From positions 1-32,593 of the forward strand of contig CAZOQS010000007.1 of assembly GCA_964582475.1 (NCBI GenBank): a stretch of DNA of 32,593 nucleotides. The letters are read 5' to 3'. The DNA is from JAGOTP01 sp964582475. Its GTDB lineage: Bacteria; Patescibacteriota; Patescibacteriia; 2-12-FULL-60-25. The translations under genes and the position numbers were made by a program. Numbering within the stretch: the first letter of the stretch is position 1; each line of letters begins with the position of its first letter. The notes below the pieces were generated by a model. The model did not search any database. It saw nothing but the letters and a program-made list of their open reading frames with translations, and was not told the origin of the DNA. Positions 14,899 to 23,047 of the stretch are shown here, piece after piece.

Positions 14899-17499
14899 AT
14901 GCTCTTTTCCATGTTCCTTCAAATACCTCTCCAGACACAATCGTCCGCTAGCGGATTTGTGGATGCGTCGCTCTTGAGCTCATTTAAAGATGTGCTAGCG
15001 GAGCCTGCGGTGATTGCCGCTTTCTTTGTCGTACTCGCTCTTTTTGTTGTGATGGCGGGATTGAATCTCTTCCGATACTGCATGCTCCGTCGGGGTCGGT
15101 ATCGAGATGCGTTTGATAAAAAGACGTTTTTAGTGCGTGTCCCAAAAGAGTTACGCGCCGATGACAGCCGCGGAGATAAGACGCATCAGCAGATCCAAGA
15201 AGCGATTGGGGTGATGGAGACCTTGTTTTCAACGATTGGTGGCGTGAAGGCACACAAGGGGTTTTCAACGTGGTTGTTTGGTCGCACGGATGTTTTTTCT
15301 TTTGAGATCGTTGCGCACCGTGACAAAATTTCGTTTTACGTCATCTCTCCGAATTCCTACGCCTCGTTCATCGAGCAGCAGATTCATGCGCAATATCCGA
15401 ACGCGCAGATCGATGAGGTGCCAGATTACAACCTGTTTGCTCCAACGAGCGTGACGCTGGGGAGCTATGTTTCATTCCGTCGCCCGAGCCTCTTCCCGGT
15501 GAAGACCTATCGCAAGATGGAGTCTGATTCGATGAACGGGATTACGAACTCGTTGTCACGTGTCGAGCCGGGGGAGGGGGTAGCGATTCAGTACCTTGTT
15601 CGAAGTGCCCCGAGTTTTTGGAACAAAGAAGGGCTGCGCATTGCTCGTGCCATGCAGCAAGGAAAGAAGTTGTCTTCGGTTGAAAAGCAGCCGGATTTGT
15701 TGTCTTCGGTCGGAAAGGATTTATCGAAGATCGTACAATCCTCGGATAAGCAAGGAAAAGAAAAAGAGGCCTACCATCTTTCCCCACTTGAGCAGGAGAT
15801 GGTGAAGGGGATTGAAGAGAAGGCTTCAAAAGCAGGGCTTGAAGTGAACATGCGCATTATTGCGTCGTCCAAGACGCCTGAGCGAGCCCAACGCTATTTG
15901 AATGATGTCTTAGCTGCGTACGGTCAGTTCAATATCTACGAATACGGTAATAGCTTTGTAAAGCAGATGCCGCGTTTCCAGACGCCACTCGTGCGCCACT
16001 TTATTTATCGTCACTTTGACGAGAAATATAAGATTTCTTTGGGAGCAGAAGAAATGGCGACCGTTTTTCACTTACCACTCGCTTCAACTGAGACGCCTAA
16101 GATCAACTGGCTCTTGAGTCGCAAGTCGCTCCCGCCATCCAACCTGCCGAAGGAAGGAATCTTGCTTGGAAATGCTGAATATCGTGGGCAGAAGTTCCCG
16201 GTGCGCATCAAGCAGGCGGATCGTCGGGTGCACATGTACATCATTGGTAAGTCTGGTACGGGTAAAACGGAAATGATGAAGGCGATGGCGCAGCAAGACA
16301 TCGAGAACGGAGAAGGTGTCTGTATCATCGATCCAAACGGAGACTTTGCGGATGACGCGCTCGAGTTCGTCCCAAAGAGTCGCGCAGATGATGTTATTTT
16401 CTTTGATCCGGGAGACTACGAGCGTCCAATGGGGCTGAACATGTTGGAGTTCGATCCAGCGCATCCAGAGCAGAAGACTTTCGTTATCAACGAAATCTTG
16501 AAGATTTTCGACAAGCTCTACGACTTGAAGTCGACTGGTGGTCCAATGTTCGAGCTCTACATGCGCAATGCGATTTTGCTCATGATGGAAGACGTCGAAT
16601 CTGGATCAACCTTGATGGATATTCCAAAAGTCTTGGCCGATGACGACTTCCGTAACTATAAGCTCTCAAAGTGTAAGTCACAGCAGGTGAAAGACTTCTG
16701 GCAGAAAGAGGCTTTGAAGGCCGGTGGAGAGGCGAGTTTGGCGAACATGGTGCCCTATATCACGTCCAAGCTGACGCCGTTCATCTATAACGACTATATG
16801 CGTCCGATCATTGGACAGCAGAAGAGTTCGTTTAACATTCGTGAAGTGATGGACCAACAGAAAATCCTGATTCTCCGATTGCCAAAAGGAACGATTGGAG
16901 ACTTGAACGCCTATCTGTTGGGTATGGTCTTGGTGGGAAAGATTACGATGGCTGCCTTCGGACGTCAGGATATGGATAAGAGTCTCCGTAAAGATTTCTA
17001 TCTCTATATCGACGAGTTCCAGAACTTCCTGACAGATTCCGTCTCAACGATTTTGTCCGAGGCGCGTAAGTATGCACTCGACTTGATCATTGCTCACCAA
17101 TTTTTGGGACAGTTGGACGGGAATGAAATCAATAAAAAGATCAAAGACGCCATTTTTGGAAACGTCGGAAGTATGTTTATCAACCGTATTGGTGTAGAAG
17201 ACGCAGAATTCATCGCGAAAGAATTTGCCCCAGTCTTTACGGAGTACGACTTGGTAAACATCGAAGCCTTTACCTTTAATGCCAAGCTTCGCATTGATGG
17301 ACAGGCATCACGGCCATTTAACTTCGCTCCTATCAGCGCCCGTCGTCCAGCTACGAAAGAGCTAAGTAAGATGATTCACGAACTTTCTCGCTACAAATAT
17401 GGTCGTCGTCGTGAGATTGTAGAGGCAGAGCTTGCTGAGCGTCAGAACTCAGCCATGAAGGCAATCGAGAGCACAAAATCAGCAGATTCCTTCTTCTAG
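14899..17499 (+). CDS. Type IV secretion/conjugation-type ATPase (VirD4/TraD/VirB4-like)
   Basis: An 866-residue protein. One membrane span lies near residues 33-57 (VIAAFFVVLALFVVMAGLNLF), preceded by a hydrophobic start. The middle has a receptor-like domain of unknown type (about 65-430). The ATPase follows: Walker A GKSGTGKTE at about 449-457, DPNGDFADD, and Walker B FYLYIDEFQNF at about 698-708, with a sensor-like region AHQFLGQL after it. It is a hexameric coupling-ATPase type seen in DNA-transfer and secretion systems; in CPR genomes such proteins are often found without a complete mating apparatus. No other secretion gene is in this window. Subfamily assignment is uncertain; membrane-bound ATPase is secure. 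Confidence 0.85.
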   Translation: MLFSMFLQIPLQTQSSASGFVDASLLSSFKDVLAEPAVIAAFFVVLALFVVMAGLNLFRYCMLRRGRYRDAFDKKTFLVRVPKELRADDSRGDKTHQQIQEAIGVMETLFSTIGGVKAHKGFSTWLFGRTDVFSFEIVAHRDKISFYVISPNSYASFIEQQIHAQYPNAQIDEVPDYNLFAPTSVTLGSYVSFRRPSLFPVKTYRKMESDSMNGITNSLSRVEPGEGVAIQYLVRSAPSFWNKEGLRIARAMQQGKKLSSVEKQPDLLSSVGKDLSKIVQSSDKQGKEKEAYHLSPLEQEMVKGIEEKASKAGLEVNMRIIASSKTPERAQRYLNDVLAAYGQFNIYEYGNSFVKQMPRFQTPLVRHFIYRHFDEKYKISLGAEEMATVFHLPLASTETPKINWLLSRKSLPPSNLPKEGILLGNAEYRGQKFPVRIKQADRRVHMYIIGKSGTGKTEMMKAMAQQDIENGEGVCIIDPNGDFADDALEFVPKSRADDVIFFDPGDYERPMGLNMLEFDPAHPEQKTFVINEILKIFDKLYDLKSTGGPMFELYMRNAILLMMEDVESGSTLMDIPKVLADDDFRNYKLSKCKSQQVKDFWQKEALKAGGEASLANMVPYITSKLTPFIYNDYMRPIIGQQKSSFNIREVMDQQKILILRLPKGTIGDLNAYLLGMVLVGKITMAAFGRQDMDKSLRKDFYLYIDEFQNFLTDSVSTILSEARKYALDLIIAHQFLGQLDGNEINKKIKDAIFGNVGSMFINRIGVEDAEFIAKEFAPVFTEYDLVNIEAFTFNAKLRIDGQASRPFNFAPISARRPATKELSKMIHELSRYKYGRRREIVEAELAERQNSAMKAIESTKSADSFF

Positions 17500-17543
17500 A
17501 GAGTGAGTGGAGCAGTGCATTTATCGGATCAGGAGTTTCATGT

Positions 17544-17578
17544 TACGATCCCCCCAACGCGTTTCGTTCTTTACGCGT
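17544..17578 (+). promoter_or_regulatory. Possible promoter and ACGCGT pair
   Basis: TACGAT (17544-17549) could be a -10 box. Downstream, two copies of the palindrome ACGCGT (17557-17562 and 17573-17578) are 16 bp apart, about one and a half helical turns, inside the leader of the gene at 17601. They could be a repressor site; no regulator is implied by sequence alone. Confidence 0.25.
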
Positions 17579-17600
17579 CCAAAATCAATTATTCACACGT

Positions 17601-18275
17601 ATGCAAAATGATTTTTCCTCTTTTTCGAATGATGTTGAAAATACAGATGACGTGATGCGCCCACAGCCAGATCAGGAATCCCAACAGTCTCGGACGATTC
17701 GGCGCCTGTTTGAAGATCTTCGCGACCGTATTGATCAATTGGAGCGTTTGATGGGGCAGGCAGGAACGGGGGGTGAGCACGCTTCAGTCGATGTGGATGG
17801 GATTGTTCGCCGTATCCGAAGTTCAGGAGGAGGTGAAGCCTATGCGCCTCCAAGCGCCTACCGTGTCGTTGATGGTGTCTTTGATGGCGAGCACATGGTT
17901 GGGGAAGACGGAAAACAGTATCTTGTTCCACCAAACTACGCCTCAAAATCAAAGTTGGTTGAAGGTGATATGTTGCGCCTCACGATTACCGATGGCGGAC
18001 GCTTTATTTTCAAACAAAAAGGTCCAAACGAACGTCAGCGCATGATCGGGATGTTGGTCTACGACGAGCAAACAGATCACTGGTTCGTCGCTGCGAACGG
18101 CGCGAAGTATCGTGTGCTTACCGCTTCTGTGACGTATTACCATGGAGAGCCGGGGGATGACGCTGTCATTCTCGTCCCACGCGAGACCCCTTCAACCTGG
18201 GCAGCTGTTGAGAACATCATCAAGCACGGAGATGGTGAGGAGATTGTCGCCACCGAAGAAGAAATAGTGGTGTAA
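17601..18275 (+). CDS. Hypothetical protein with coiled-coil N-terminus
   Basis: A 224-residue protein I do not recognise. An N-terminal acidic segment is followed by a helix RRLFEDLRDRIDQLERLM near residues 35-52, a likely coiled coil. The rest has a beta-rich character, with GEDGKQYLVPPNYASKSKLVEGDMLRLTIT (about 100-130 in pieces) and a second related-looking strand set QTDHWFVAANGAKYRVLTASVTYYHGEPGDDAVIL. The LVEGDMLRL segment is reminiscent of a small nucleic-acid-binding barrel, but I cannot assign a family. It has its own leader and is followed by the two structured repeats. Host-like composition. Confidence 0.78.
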   Translation: MQNDFSSFSNDVENTDDVMRPQPDQESQQSRTIRRLFEDLRDRIDQLERLMGQAGTGGEHASVDVDGIVRRIRSSGGGEAYAPPSAYRVVDGVFDGEHMVGEDGKQYLVPPNYASKSKLVEGDMLRLTITDGGRFIFKQKGPNERQRMIGMLVYDEQTDHWFVAANGAKYRVLTASVTYYHGEPGDDAVILVPRETPSTWAAVENIIKHGDGEEIVATEEEIVV

Positions 18276-18288
18276 AAAAGAGGAATTC

Positions 18289-18447
18289 GGCGGGGTACCC
18301 AAGCCTTCACTCCTTGTGCAACTCGCGCTTAGGATTCAAGCGCACAGAATCATTGCAGCGGATCTGTGCGCTTGGTTTGTTTGCGTTATTCACTATCGTT
18401 CATAGGGCTCAGACAGTGCTCAGTCGTTCAGACTTGAGTACCCCGCC
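18289..18447 (-). ncRNA. Structured repeat element, copy 3 (minus strand)
   Basis: Arms 18289-18303 and 18433-18447 pair over 15 positions with one C/A mismatch; GGCGGGGTAC/GTACCCCGCC is the perfect core. Read on the minus strand the interior holds GAGCACTGTCTGAGC, ATGAACGATAGTGAATAACG, a hairpin with perfect 12-bp stem around loop TCCGCTGCAATGAT, then AATCCTAAGCGCGAGTTGC and AAGGAGTGAAGG. These match copy 1 block by block although arms share no sequence with it. On the plus strand it is the first thing after the gene at 17601-18275, so its outer stem could also act as a terminator there. Confidence 0.75.
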
Positions 18448-18476
18448 TCATCTATGTTTTTTAAAGAAAGGAGGAA

Positions 18477-18648
18477 GAGTAGCCGACTGGAAGAGATTTG
18501 AACGACCGAGCACTGTCTGAGCTTTGATGAGTAACGCGAATCTCGCAATAAGGCCTTCGAACAGATCCGCTTATGACGTCTCTTCTGCGAGATGAGTCCT
18601 AAAACGCGAGTTGCACAGGGAGAGAGAGGCTCTTCCAGTCGGCTACTC
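18477..18648 (+). ncRNA. Structured repeat element, copy 2
   Basis: Arms 18477-18495 and 18630-18648 form a perfect 19-bp stem. Interior blocks shared with the other copies: GAACGACCGAGCACTGTC (18499 onward), CAGATCCGCT followed by TATGACG in the loop of a stem closed by ATCTCGCA/TGCGAGAT, then GAGTCCTAAAACGCGAG, TTGCACAGGGAG. The middle stem differs in sequence from copies 1 and 3 but is still paired, and contains an extra 12-15 nt. It faces copy 3 across 29 nt and ends 45 nt before dnaX. The region 18276-18693 holds no credible gene besides these two elements. Confidence 0.75.
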
Positions 18649-18693
18649 GATCAAGTTGCTCTCTCTGTGCGCGCTCGGCATGATGGGCGACGT

Positions 18694-20418
18694 ATGCCTT
18701 CTTTGAGCCAGCGCCACCGTCCACATACATTTGCGGACGTCACAGGACAATCCCACATCACAGAACCACTGCGTCGATCGTTGGCAACCGGCCATATTGC
18801 GCATGCGTTTTTGTTTTCTGGTCCACGTGGGGTTGGAAAGACGACGACCGCCCGTATTTTGTCTCAGGCGTTGGTTTGCCAGTCGCTCAAGGAAGGTGAA
18901 TCGTGTGGTACGTGCGATGCGTGTAAAGCGTTCCAGGCCGGAGAGCTGGTGGACGTGATTGAGCTTGATGCCGCTACTCACACCGGTGTTGAACTCGTCC
19001 GCGAAGCGATCATCGAGCATGCACGTTTTGTGCCGATGATGGGCAAGCGCAAGGTCTACATCTTGGACGAAGCGCATATGTTGTCCACGTCTTCTTGGAA
19101 TGCGCTCCTGAAGACGCTGGAAGAACCGCCGGCGCACGCCTTCTTTATCTTTGCGACGACCGAATCGCACAAGGTGCCAGCGACGATTGTTTCGCGCTGT
19201 CAGCGCTTTGATTTCCGCCGTATCCCAGATCAGGAGTTGGCTGAACGCATTCGTGCGATTGCGGTGAAGGAAGATTGGAAGATTGATGGGGAAGTGATTC
19301 GTTTAATTGTCTCTCGTTCGGAAGGATGTTTACGCGACGCCGAGACATTGCTGGGACAATTGTCTGCCCTTGGTGAGTCTCAGCTGACACTTGAGCTTGC
19401 ACATCTGATTGTTCCTCCGAGTCGTTTGCCAGTGGCGGCAGAATTATTTACCCGCTGGACGGAAAAAGACTTGGCCGCAGCGCTGAGTTACGCCCGCGAG
19501 TTATTTGATACAGGAGTTCCCATCGGTCCTTTGTTCGATGACCTCTTGCTCGCGATACGGTTGTTGTTGGTCGCTGGCGCCTTGCCCGCCCAGGCAAAAG
19601 ACTGGGAAACAAATGAATATCGTGTATTTTTGCCTTTGGTTGGACGCTGGACGTCGTCCGAGCTCCATGATTTGGCCTTGTGTGTGATTGAACGTCGACG
19701 TGATATTCGCTTCGGCATTGATCCACTCTTTTTGTTAGAGCTCACAAGTACGGTTGCATGTCATCGCTTGTTTGGACGAAGCGGGGGAGCGCCTATGGAA
19801 AGCGCTCATCTACAGAGCGCAGAGCCGCATCACGCAGCGCACAGCCATGTTGCTCAGATTCAGCAGCCTGTTCCCGCCCCTGTCCCGCCGCCTGTCGCTC
19901 CGGTTGTTCCACAACCACAGTCACAGCTTGAGCCGCCTGTGGAGCAGACGCCAGCATCTCTTGATATCACTCCTTCGCTTCCCGTAGAGTCGATCGAGCA
20001 GCCCGCTCCATCACCCGTGATCCAAGAAGTTTCTCCCATGTCGGCGCACGTTCCTTCAGTTGCCTCCTCTACAGAATCATCCGATATCACGATCGACCAG
20101 GTTCGTGCGAAGTGGAATACGGTGATCAGCACGGTCGATGTCCAAAACCACTCCCTGCCTTTTATTTTGAAGATCAGCCGACCAGAACAAATAGAGGGAA
20201 CGACCATTGTTGTGCGTTTCCAGTATGTCTTTCACTATGACAAGCTGATTACGGACAGCAAGCATCGTAAAGTCGTTGAGGACGCCTTCAAGACCGTCTT
20301 TGGTCAGCCGTTCCAGTTGGCGGGAATCGTAGGGGACGACGCAACCGAAGGTGGTCAGAAAAAATCAGACATGGTATCGAATATCCTAAAGGCATTTGGC
20401 GGAAATGTCGTCGAATAA
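18694..20418 (+). CDS. dnaX: DNA polymerase III subunit gamma/tau
   Basis: A 574-residue clamp-loader ATPase. RPHTFADVTGQ opens the protein, Walker A GPRGVGKTT is at 43-51, zinc cysteines lie in CQSLKEGESCGTCDACK, DEAH follows YILDEAHMLS, and the arginine-finger-type SRCQRFDFRR is present. A Pro/Gln/Val-rich linker (about 405-485) leads to a short C-terminal domain. ATG 18694 begins the conserved region; a longer in-frame start at 18592 lies inside the right part of the structured repeat and would add 34 non-conserved residues. It begins a tightly packed run with the PRC-barrel, nucleotidyltransferase and O-antigen-ligase-like genes. Confidence 0.96.
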   Translation: MPSLSQRHRPHTFADVTGQSHITEPLRRSLATGHIAHAFLFSGPRGVGKTTTARILSQALVCQSLKEGESCGTCDACKAFQAGELVDVIELDAATHTGVELVREAIIEHARFVPMMGKRKVYILDEAHMLSTSSWNALLKTLEEPPAHAFFIFATTESHKVPATIVSRCQRFDFRRIPDQELAERIRAIAVKEDWKIDGEVIRLIVSRSEGCLRDAETLLGQLSALGESQLTLELAHLIVPPSRLPVAAELFTRWTEKDLAAALSYARELFDTGVPIGPLFDDLLLAIRLLLVAGALPAQAKDWETNEYRVFLPLVGRWTSSELHDLALCVIERRRDIRFGIDPLFLLELTSTVACHRLFGRSGGAPMESAHLQSAEPHHAAHSHVAQIQQPVPAPVPPPVAPVVPQPQSQLEPPVEQTPASLDITPSLPVESIEQPAPSPVIQEVSPMSAHVPSVASSTESSDITIDQVRAKWNTVISTVDVQNHSLPFILKISRPEQIEGTTIVVRFQYVFHYDKLITDSKHRKVVEDAFKTVFGQPFQLAGIVGDDATEGGQKKSDMVSNILKAFGGNVVE

Positions 20419-20425
20419 CACTCCT

Positions 20426-20707
20426 ATGGCTCTTTGCTCATCTCTGCAGGCGAAGGGGCTGCCTGTGCAGACCGCGTCCGGTCAAGATATCGGTCGTGTC
20501 TTAGGGTTCATCCTCGATACTGAGCGCGGTAGCATCATACAGATCGAAGTTCGCCCAGCGGGATTGGTACGCAGTCTGGTCGCGCACGAACTGCTGATCA
20601 GCTGGAACGAAGTCATCGCCTGGACAGACGAGTCTATCACGGTGAGAGATACGGCGATTCCTGAGACGTCGTCGATCGCCGTCCCGTCCGTCGCTCCGAG
20701 TGTATGA
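20426..20707 (+). CDS. PRC-barrel domain protein
   Basis: A 93-residue protein consisting of one PRC-barrel: GLPVQTASGQDIGRVLGFILD, then GSIIQIEVRPAG and a helix into the strand LLISWNEVIAWTDESITVRD. PRC-barrels occur in RimM and photosystem H subunits and as stand-alone small beta-barrels of unclear role. I chose ATG 20426, 7 nt after the dnaX stop, with host-type context ACTCCT before it; an upstream in-frame start at 20396 would overlap dnaX. Its stop overlaps the next ATG by 4 nt (ATGA), so the two are translationally coupled. Confidence 0.82.
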   Translation: MALCSSLQAKGLPVQTASGQDIGRVLGFILDTERGSIIQIEVRPAGLVRSLVAHELLISWNEVIAWTDESITVRDTAIPETSSIAVPSVAPSV

Positions 20708-21618
20708 CCCCAATTGAGCAAGGGGTCTTTCGAAGTGTCTCAGCGTTAGCAATTCTTGGAGCGCCACCGACGTTCCCAGAGCTCGTGAATAGCTATGATC
20801 AGGGGGATGAGCCCCTGACACCGCACATACTCGAGATTCAAGCTGCGGCTGATTGGCTTGTGCGGACAGCGGTCTTTACCCAAGCTCGTGGAAGATATCT
20901 GCCATTCCCGTTAGAATCCGAGCTTGTCCCAACGCTCACAGGGGAGGAATGGATGCCGCGCAAGTTACGCAAGGCACGAAAGATCGCGCGTTGGTTAGCG
21001 CGTCTCAGCGGCGTTCGTGCTGTTTTTTTATGCAATCGCACCGCTTTTGGTTTGCCGCGGGATGAAGGCGATCTCGATTTTCTCGTGATCGTGCGTCATG
21101 GATCGATCTGGCAGACGCGTGGTTTGGCGGGTCTCCCATTTGTTTTACTGGGGGATCGTCCTGGTCCAAACGGAGACGAACGCGATGTCGTCTGTCTATC
21201 TTTTTTCTTGTCTGATCAGGCACTCAATTTAGCTGAGTGCGCTTTGCAGCCTGATGACATGTATTTGCGCCATTGGTTCCTGGGCCTCTTGCCACTCGTG
21301 GATGACGGCGTGTGCGAGGCATTTTGGAAGGCGAATGCAACTCTTCGTCAGCGTCACCCGTACGCGGCAGAATGGATCCCGTCGCCTGACATAGAAATTT
21401 CAATCCCACGTCTCCGTATTCCAACGACCGCATTCTTAGAGCGCGCTGCGCGTTCCCTTCAATGGAAATATTTTCCACGCGTCCTACGCGAAAAAGCAAA
21501 CAAGGATACGCGCGTGATGATCTCAGATGAACGGTTGAAATTTCATGTGGATGATGGGCGCGAGGCGCTACAGACTACGTATGCAAGACTCTGCGGACAG
21601 TATGGCGTCGCTCCGTGA
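20704..21618 (+). CDS. Putative nucleotidyltransferase-fold protein
   Basis: A 304-residue protein. A helical N-terminal part (1-105, resembling a winged helix) is followed by a segment with nucleotidyltransferase-like sequence: VRAVFLCNRTAFGLPRDEGDLDFLVIV at about 104-130, where GDLDFLVIV gives the D-x-D metal-binding pair. The usual glycine-serine of the fold's G-S motif is not obvious; a third aspartate could be in NGDERDVVCLSFF. The C-terminal half is helical. Substrate unknown; it could be inactive. It overlaps the PRC gene by 4 nt and the next gene's chosen start by about 38 nt. Confidence 0.7.
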   Translation: MTPIEQGVFRSVSALAILGAPPTFPELVNSYDQGDEPLTPHILEIQAAADWLVRTAVFTQARGRYLPFPLESELVPTLTGEEWMPRKLRKARKIARWLARLSGVRAVFLCNRTAFGLPRDEGDLDFLVIVRHGSIWQTRGLAGLPFVLLGDRPGPNGDERDVVCLSFFLSDQALNLAECALQPDDMYLRHWFLGLLPLVDDGVCEAFWKANATLRQRHPYAAEWIPSPDIEISIPRLRIPTTAFLERAARSLQWKYFPRVLREKANKDTRVMISDERLKFHVDDGREALQTTYARLCGQYGVAP

Positions 21619-22942
21619 GCGGAGTGAGCAGTGGTTGCAACTGCTCTTCCCTTGGGCATGGCGTTTGGCTGTCTTAGCGTTACCTTGGCAGACACGACTG
21701 TTCTGGGAAGGTCCGACGATCGCGGGTTATCCGTGGGAGCAGGGGAGAATCTCGATCTACGCATCGTGGATCGTGATGCTGCTAGCTGTGTTCATCGATT
21801 GGGCGCTGCAGGCGCGAGAAAAAAAGAGTGCGACTCACCACACGCGTTGGTTTTGGGTGAGTGGGCTTGTCTTCATTCTCTTCACCTTCATCACAACCTC
21901 TGTTTTACGCTCGACCATTCAATGGTGGCTAGAGGTGATTGTCCTCATCCTTTTTTTTCGCACCTTATTCCATCGCGTTTTCGTACAGCAACTTCTTTCC
22001 TGGTTTGTTCTCTCGCTGATCCCGCATGCGCTCCTTGGCGTCTGGCAGGCGATTGATCAACAAGTGGTTGGATATTCGTTTCTCGGAATGGCTTCACAGC
22101 AGCCGATCACGCCCGGTGTGGCTGTGATCGAAACAGGCGGAGTGCGTTGGCTCCGATCCTATGGAGGCTTTCCTCACCCAAATATTTTTGGTGGATGGTT
22201 GGTGCTGGGAATTCTATCTACTCTCCTCTTGTTGAAAAATCAGATGGATCACTGGAGAAGAGTCATCGGTTCAATTCTGCTCGCGCTTTTTTCTGTAGCG
22301 TTAGTTCTCAGCTATTCTCGGAGTGCCTGGATCGCGCTCTGTGTTGGGTTGTTTGTATGTTCCGTGAGCGCTTTTTTTTCAGCTCCCTCTGGGAGAGTAC
22401 AGCGGTTAAAGACCTTTCTTCCAAGTCTGCTCATCGTTCTCGTGGGTATCGGTATAACGATCTCGCTTCGACCTCAACTGGTTTTTTCACGTGCTCAACT
22501 AACAACCCGCTTGGAGCAAAAGTCGGTGTCTGAACGAAAGCAGGGGATCGAGAATGCGATTCGTATTCTGCATGATGATCCTGTTGCGGGTTCTGGTTTA
22601 GGGGCGAGTGCCTGGGAGACAATGCGATTAGATGGATCGGAGGGAAAACCGAGTATCATCCCTGTGCCACCACATGTGGTCCCGTTGTTGGGCGTAGCAG
22701 AGCTCGGGTTCGTTGGATTGTTGCTTGGGATCACCTGGCTTCGTCTCTATACCAATCGGCTAAGGGGATCTTTCGGTTTAGTGCCTCGGTTTCAGCTCCT
22801 CTGGAGAGTCTCTTCTTTTCTTTTTTTGATCCCCATCCTGCTTTTGGATCATTATTCTTGGTCCTATTGGAGTGGCAAAATGCTCTTAATTCTATCGATT
22901 TCTTTGTGTTTGCTGCAGGTACGACGACTTGACGAGAAATAA
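21581..22942 (+). CDS. O-antigen ligase/polymerase family membrane protein
   Basis: A 453-residue polytopic membrane protein with about 10-12 spans. The Wzy_C-type signature is visible: SYGGFPHPNIFGGWLVLGIL after a large loop, then VLSYSRSAWIALCVGLFV, and a late loop with GSGLGASAW and VPPHVVPLLGVAELGFVGLLLG. Such proteins polymerise or ligate undecaprenyl-linked glycans at the outer face of the inner membrane. I chose ATG 21581 because its context (CTACGT) resembles other host starts; ATG 21602 is also possible, and an earlier start at 21545 overlaps the previous gene further. The last codons contain the -35 box of the next gene's promoter. Confidence 0.87.
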   Translation: MQDSADSMASLRERSEQWLQLLFPWAWRLAVLALPWQTRLFWEGPTIAGYPWEQGRISIYASWIVMLLAVFIDWALQAREKKSATHHTRWFWVSGLVFILFTFITTSVLRSTIQWWLEVIVLILFFRTLFHRVFVQQLLSWFVLSLIPHALLGVWQAIDQQVVGYSFLGMASQQPITPGVAVIETGGVRWLRSYGGFPHPNIFGGWLVLGILSTLLLLKNQMDHWRRVIGSILLALFSVALVLSYSRSAWIALCVGLFVCSVSAFFSAPSGRVQRLKTFLPSLLIVLVGIGITISLRPQLVFSRAQLTTRLEQKSVSERKQGIENAIRILHDDPVAGSGLGASAWETMRLDGSEGKPSIIPVPPHVVPLLGVAELGFVGLLLGITWLRLYTNRLRGSFGLVPRFQLLWRVSSFLFLIPILLLDHYSWSYWSGKMLLILSISLCLLQVRRLDEK

Positions 22943-22958
22943 TCAAATAGACTACCTT
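22929..22958 (+). promoter_or_regulatory. Promoter of GC-rich orphan gene 4
   Basis: TTGACG (22929-22934), an 18-nt spacer and TACCTT (22953-22958). The -35 lies inside the final codons of the O-antigen-ligase-like gene, the same kind of overlap as at 11052. Confidence 0.5.
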
Positions 22959-22963
22959 CCTCC

Positions 22964-23040
22964 CGTTCGGGCAGATCCGAACGTCAACGTGTCGTATTGC
23001 AGCTGTGCTGCTACGACCACACATGCGCTTAGCGCAAGAG
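22964..23040 (+). promoter_or_regulatory. Structured leader of GC-rich orphan gene 4
   Basis: Three successive hairpins fill the leader: CGTTCGG with CCGAACG; GTGTCGT with ACGA-C-CAC enclosing GCAGC/GCTGC; and TGCGC-TTA-GCGCA. The last ends just before AAGAGG, the ribosome site. The density of stems suggests an mRNA-stabilising or regulatory leader; it matches no riboswitch I recognise. Confidence 0.5.
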
Positions 23041-23047
23041 GTACGTG

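Noticed and set aside
7169..18648. Reading the three repeats as a classical MITE or insertion sequence
   Set aside because: Terminal arms of MITE copies should share sequence; here they differ entirely while staying complementary. No transposase gene is in the window. Insertion into hairpins by another route is kept open in the findings.
18592..18693. Upstream extension of dnaX by 34 codons
   Set aside because: It lies in the right part of the structured repeat, is not DnaX-like, and conserved sequence begins at ATG 18694.
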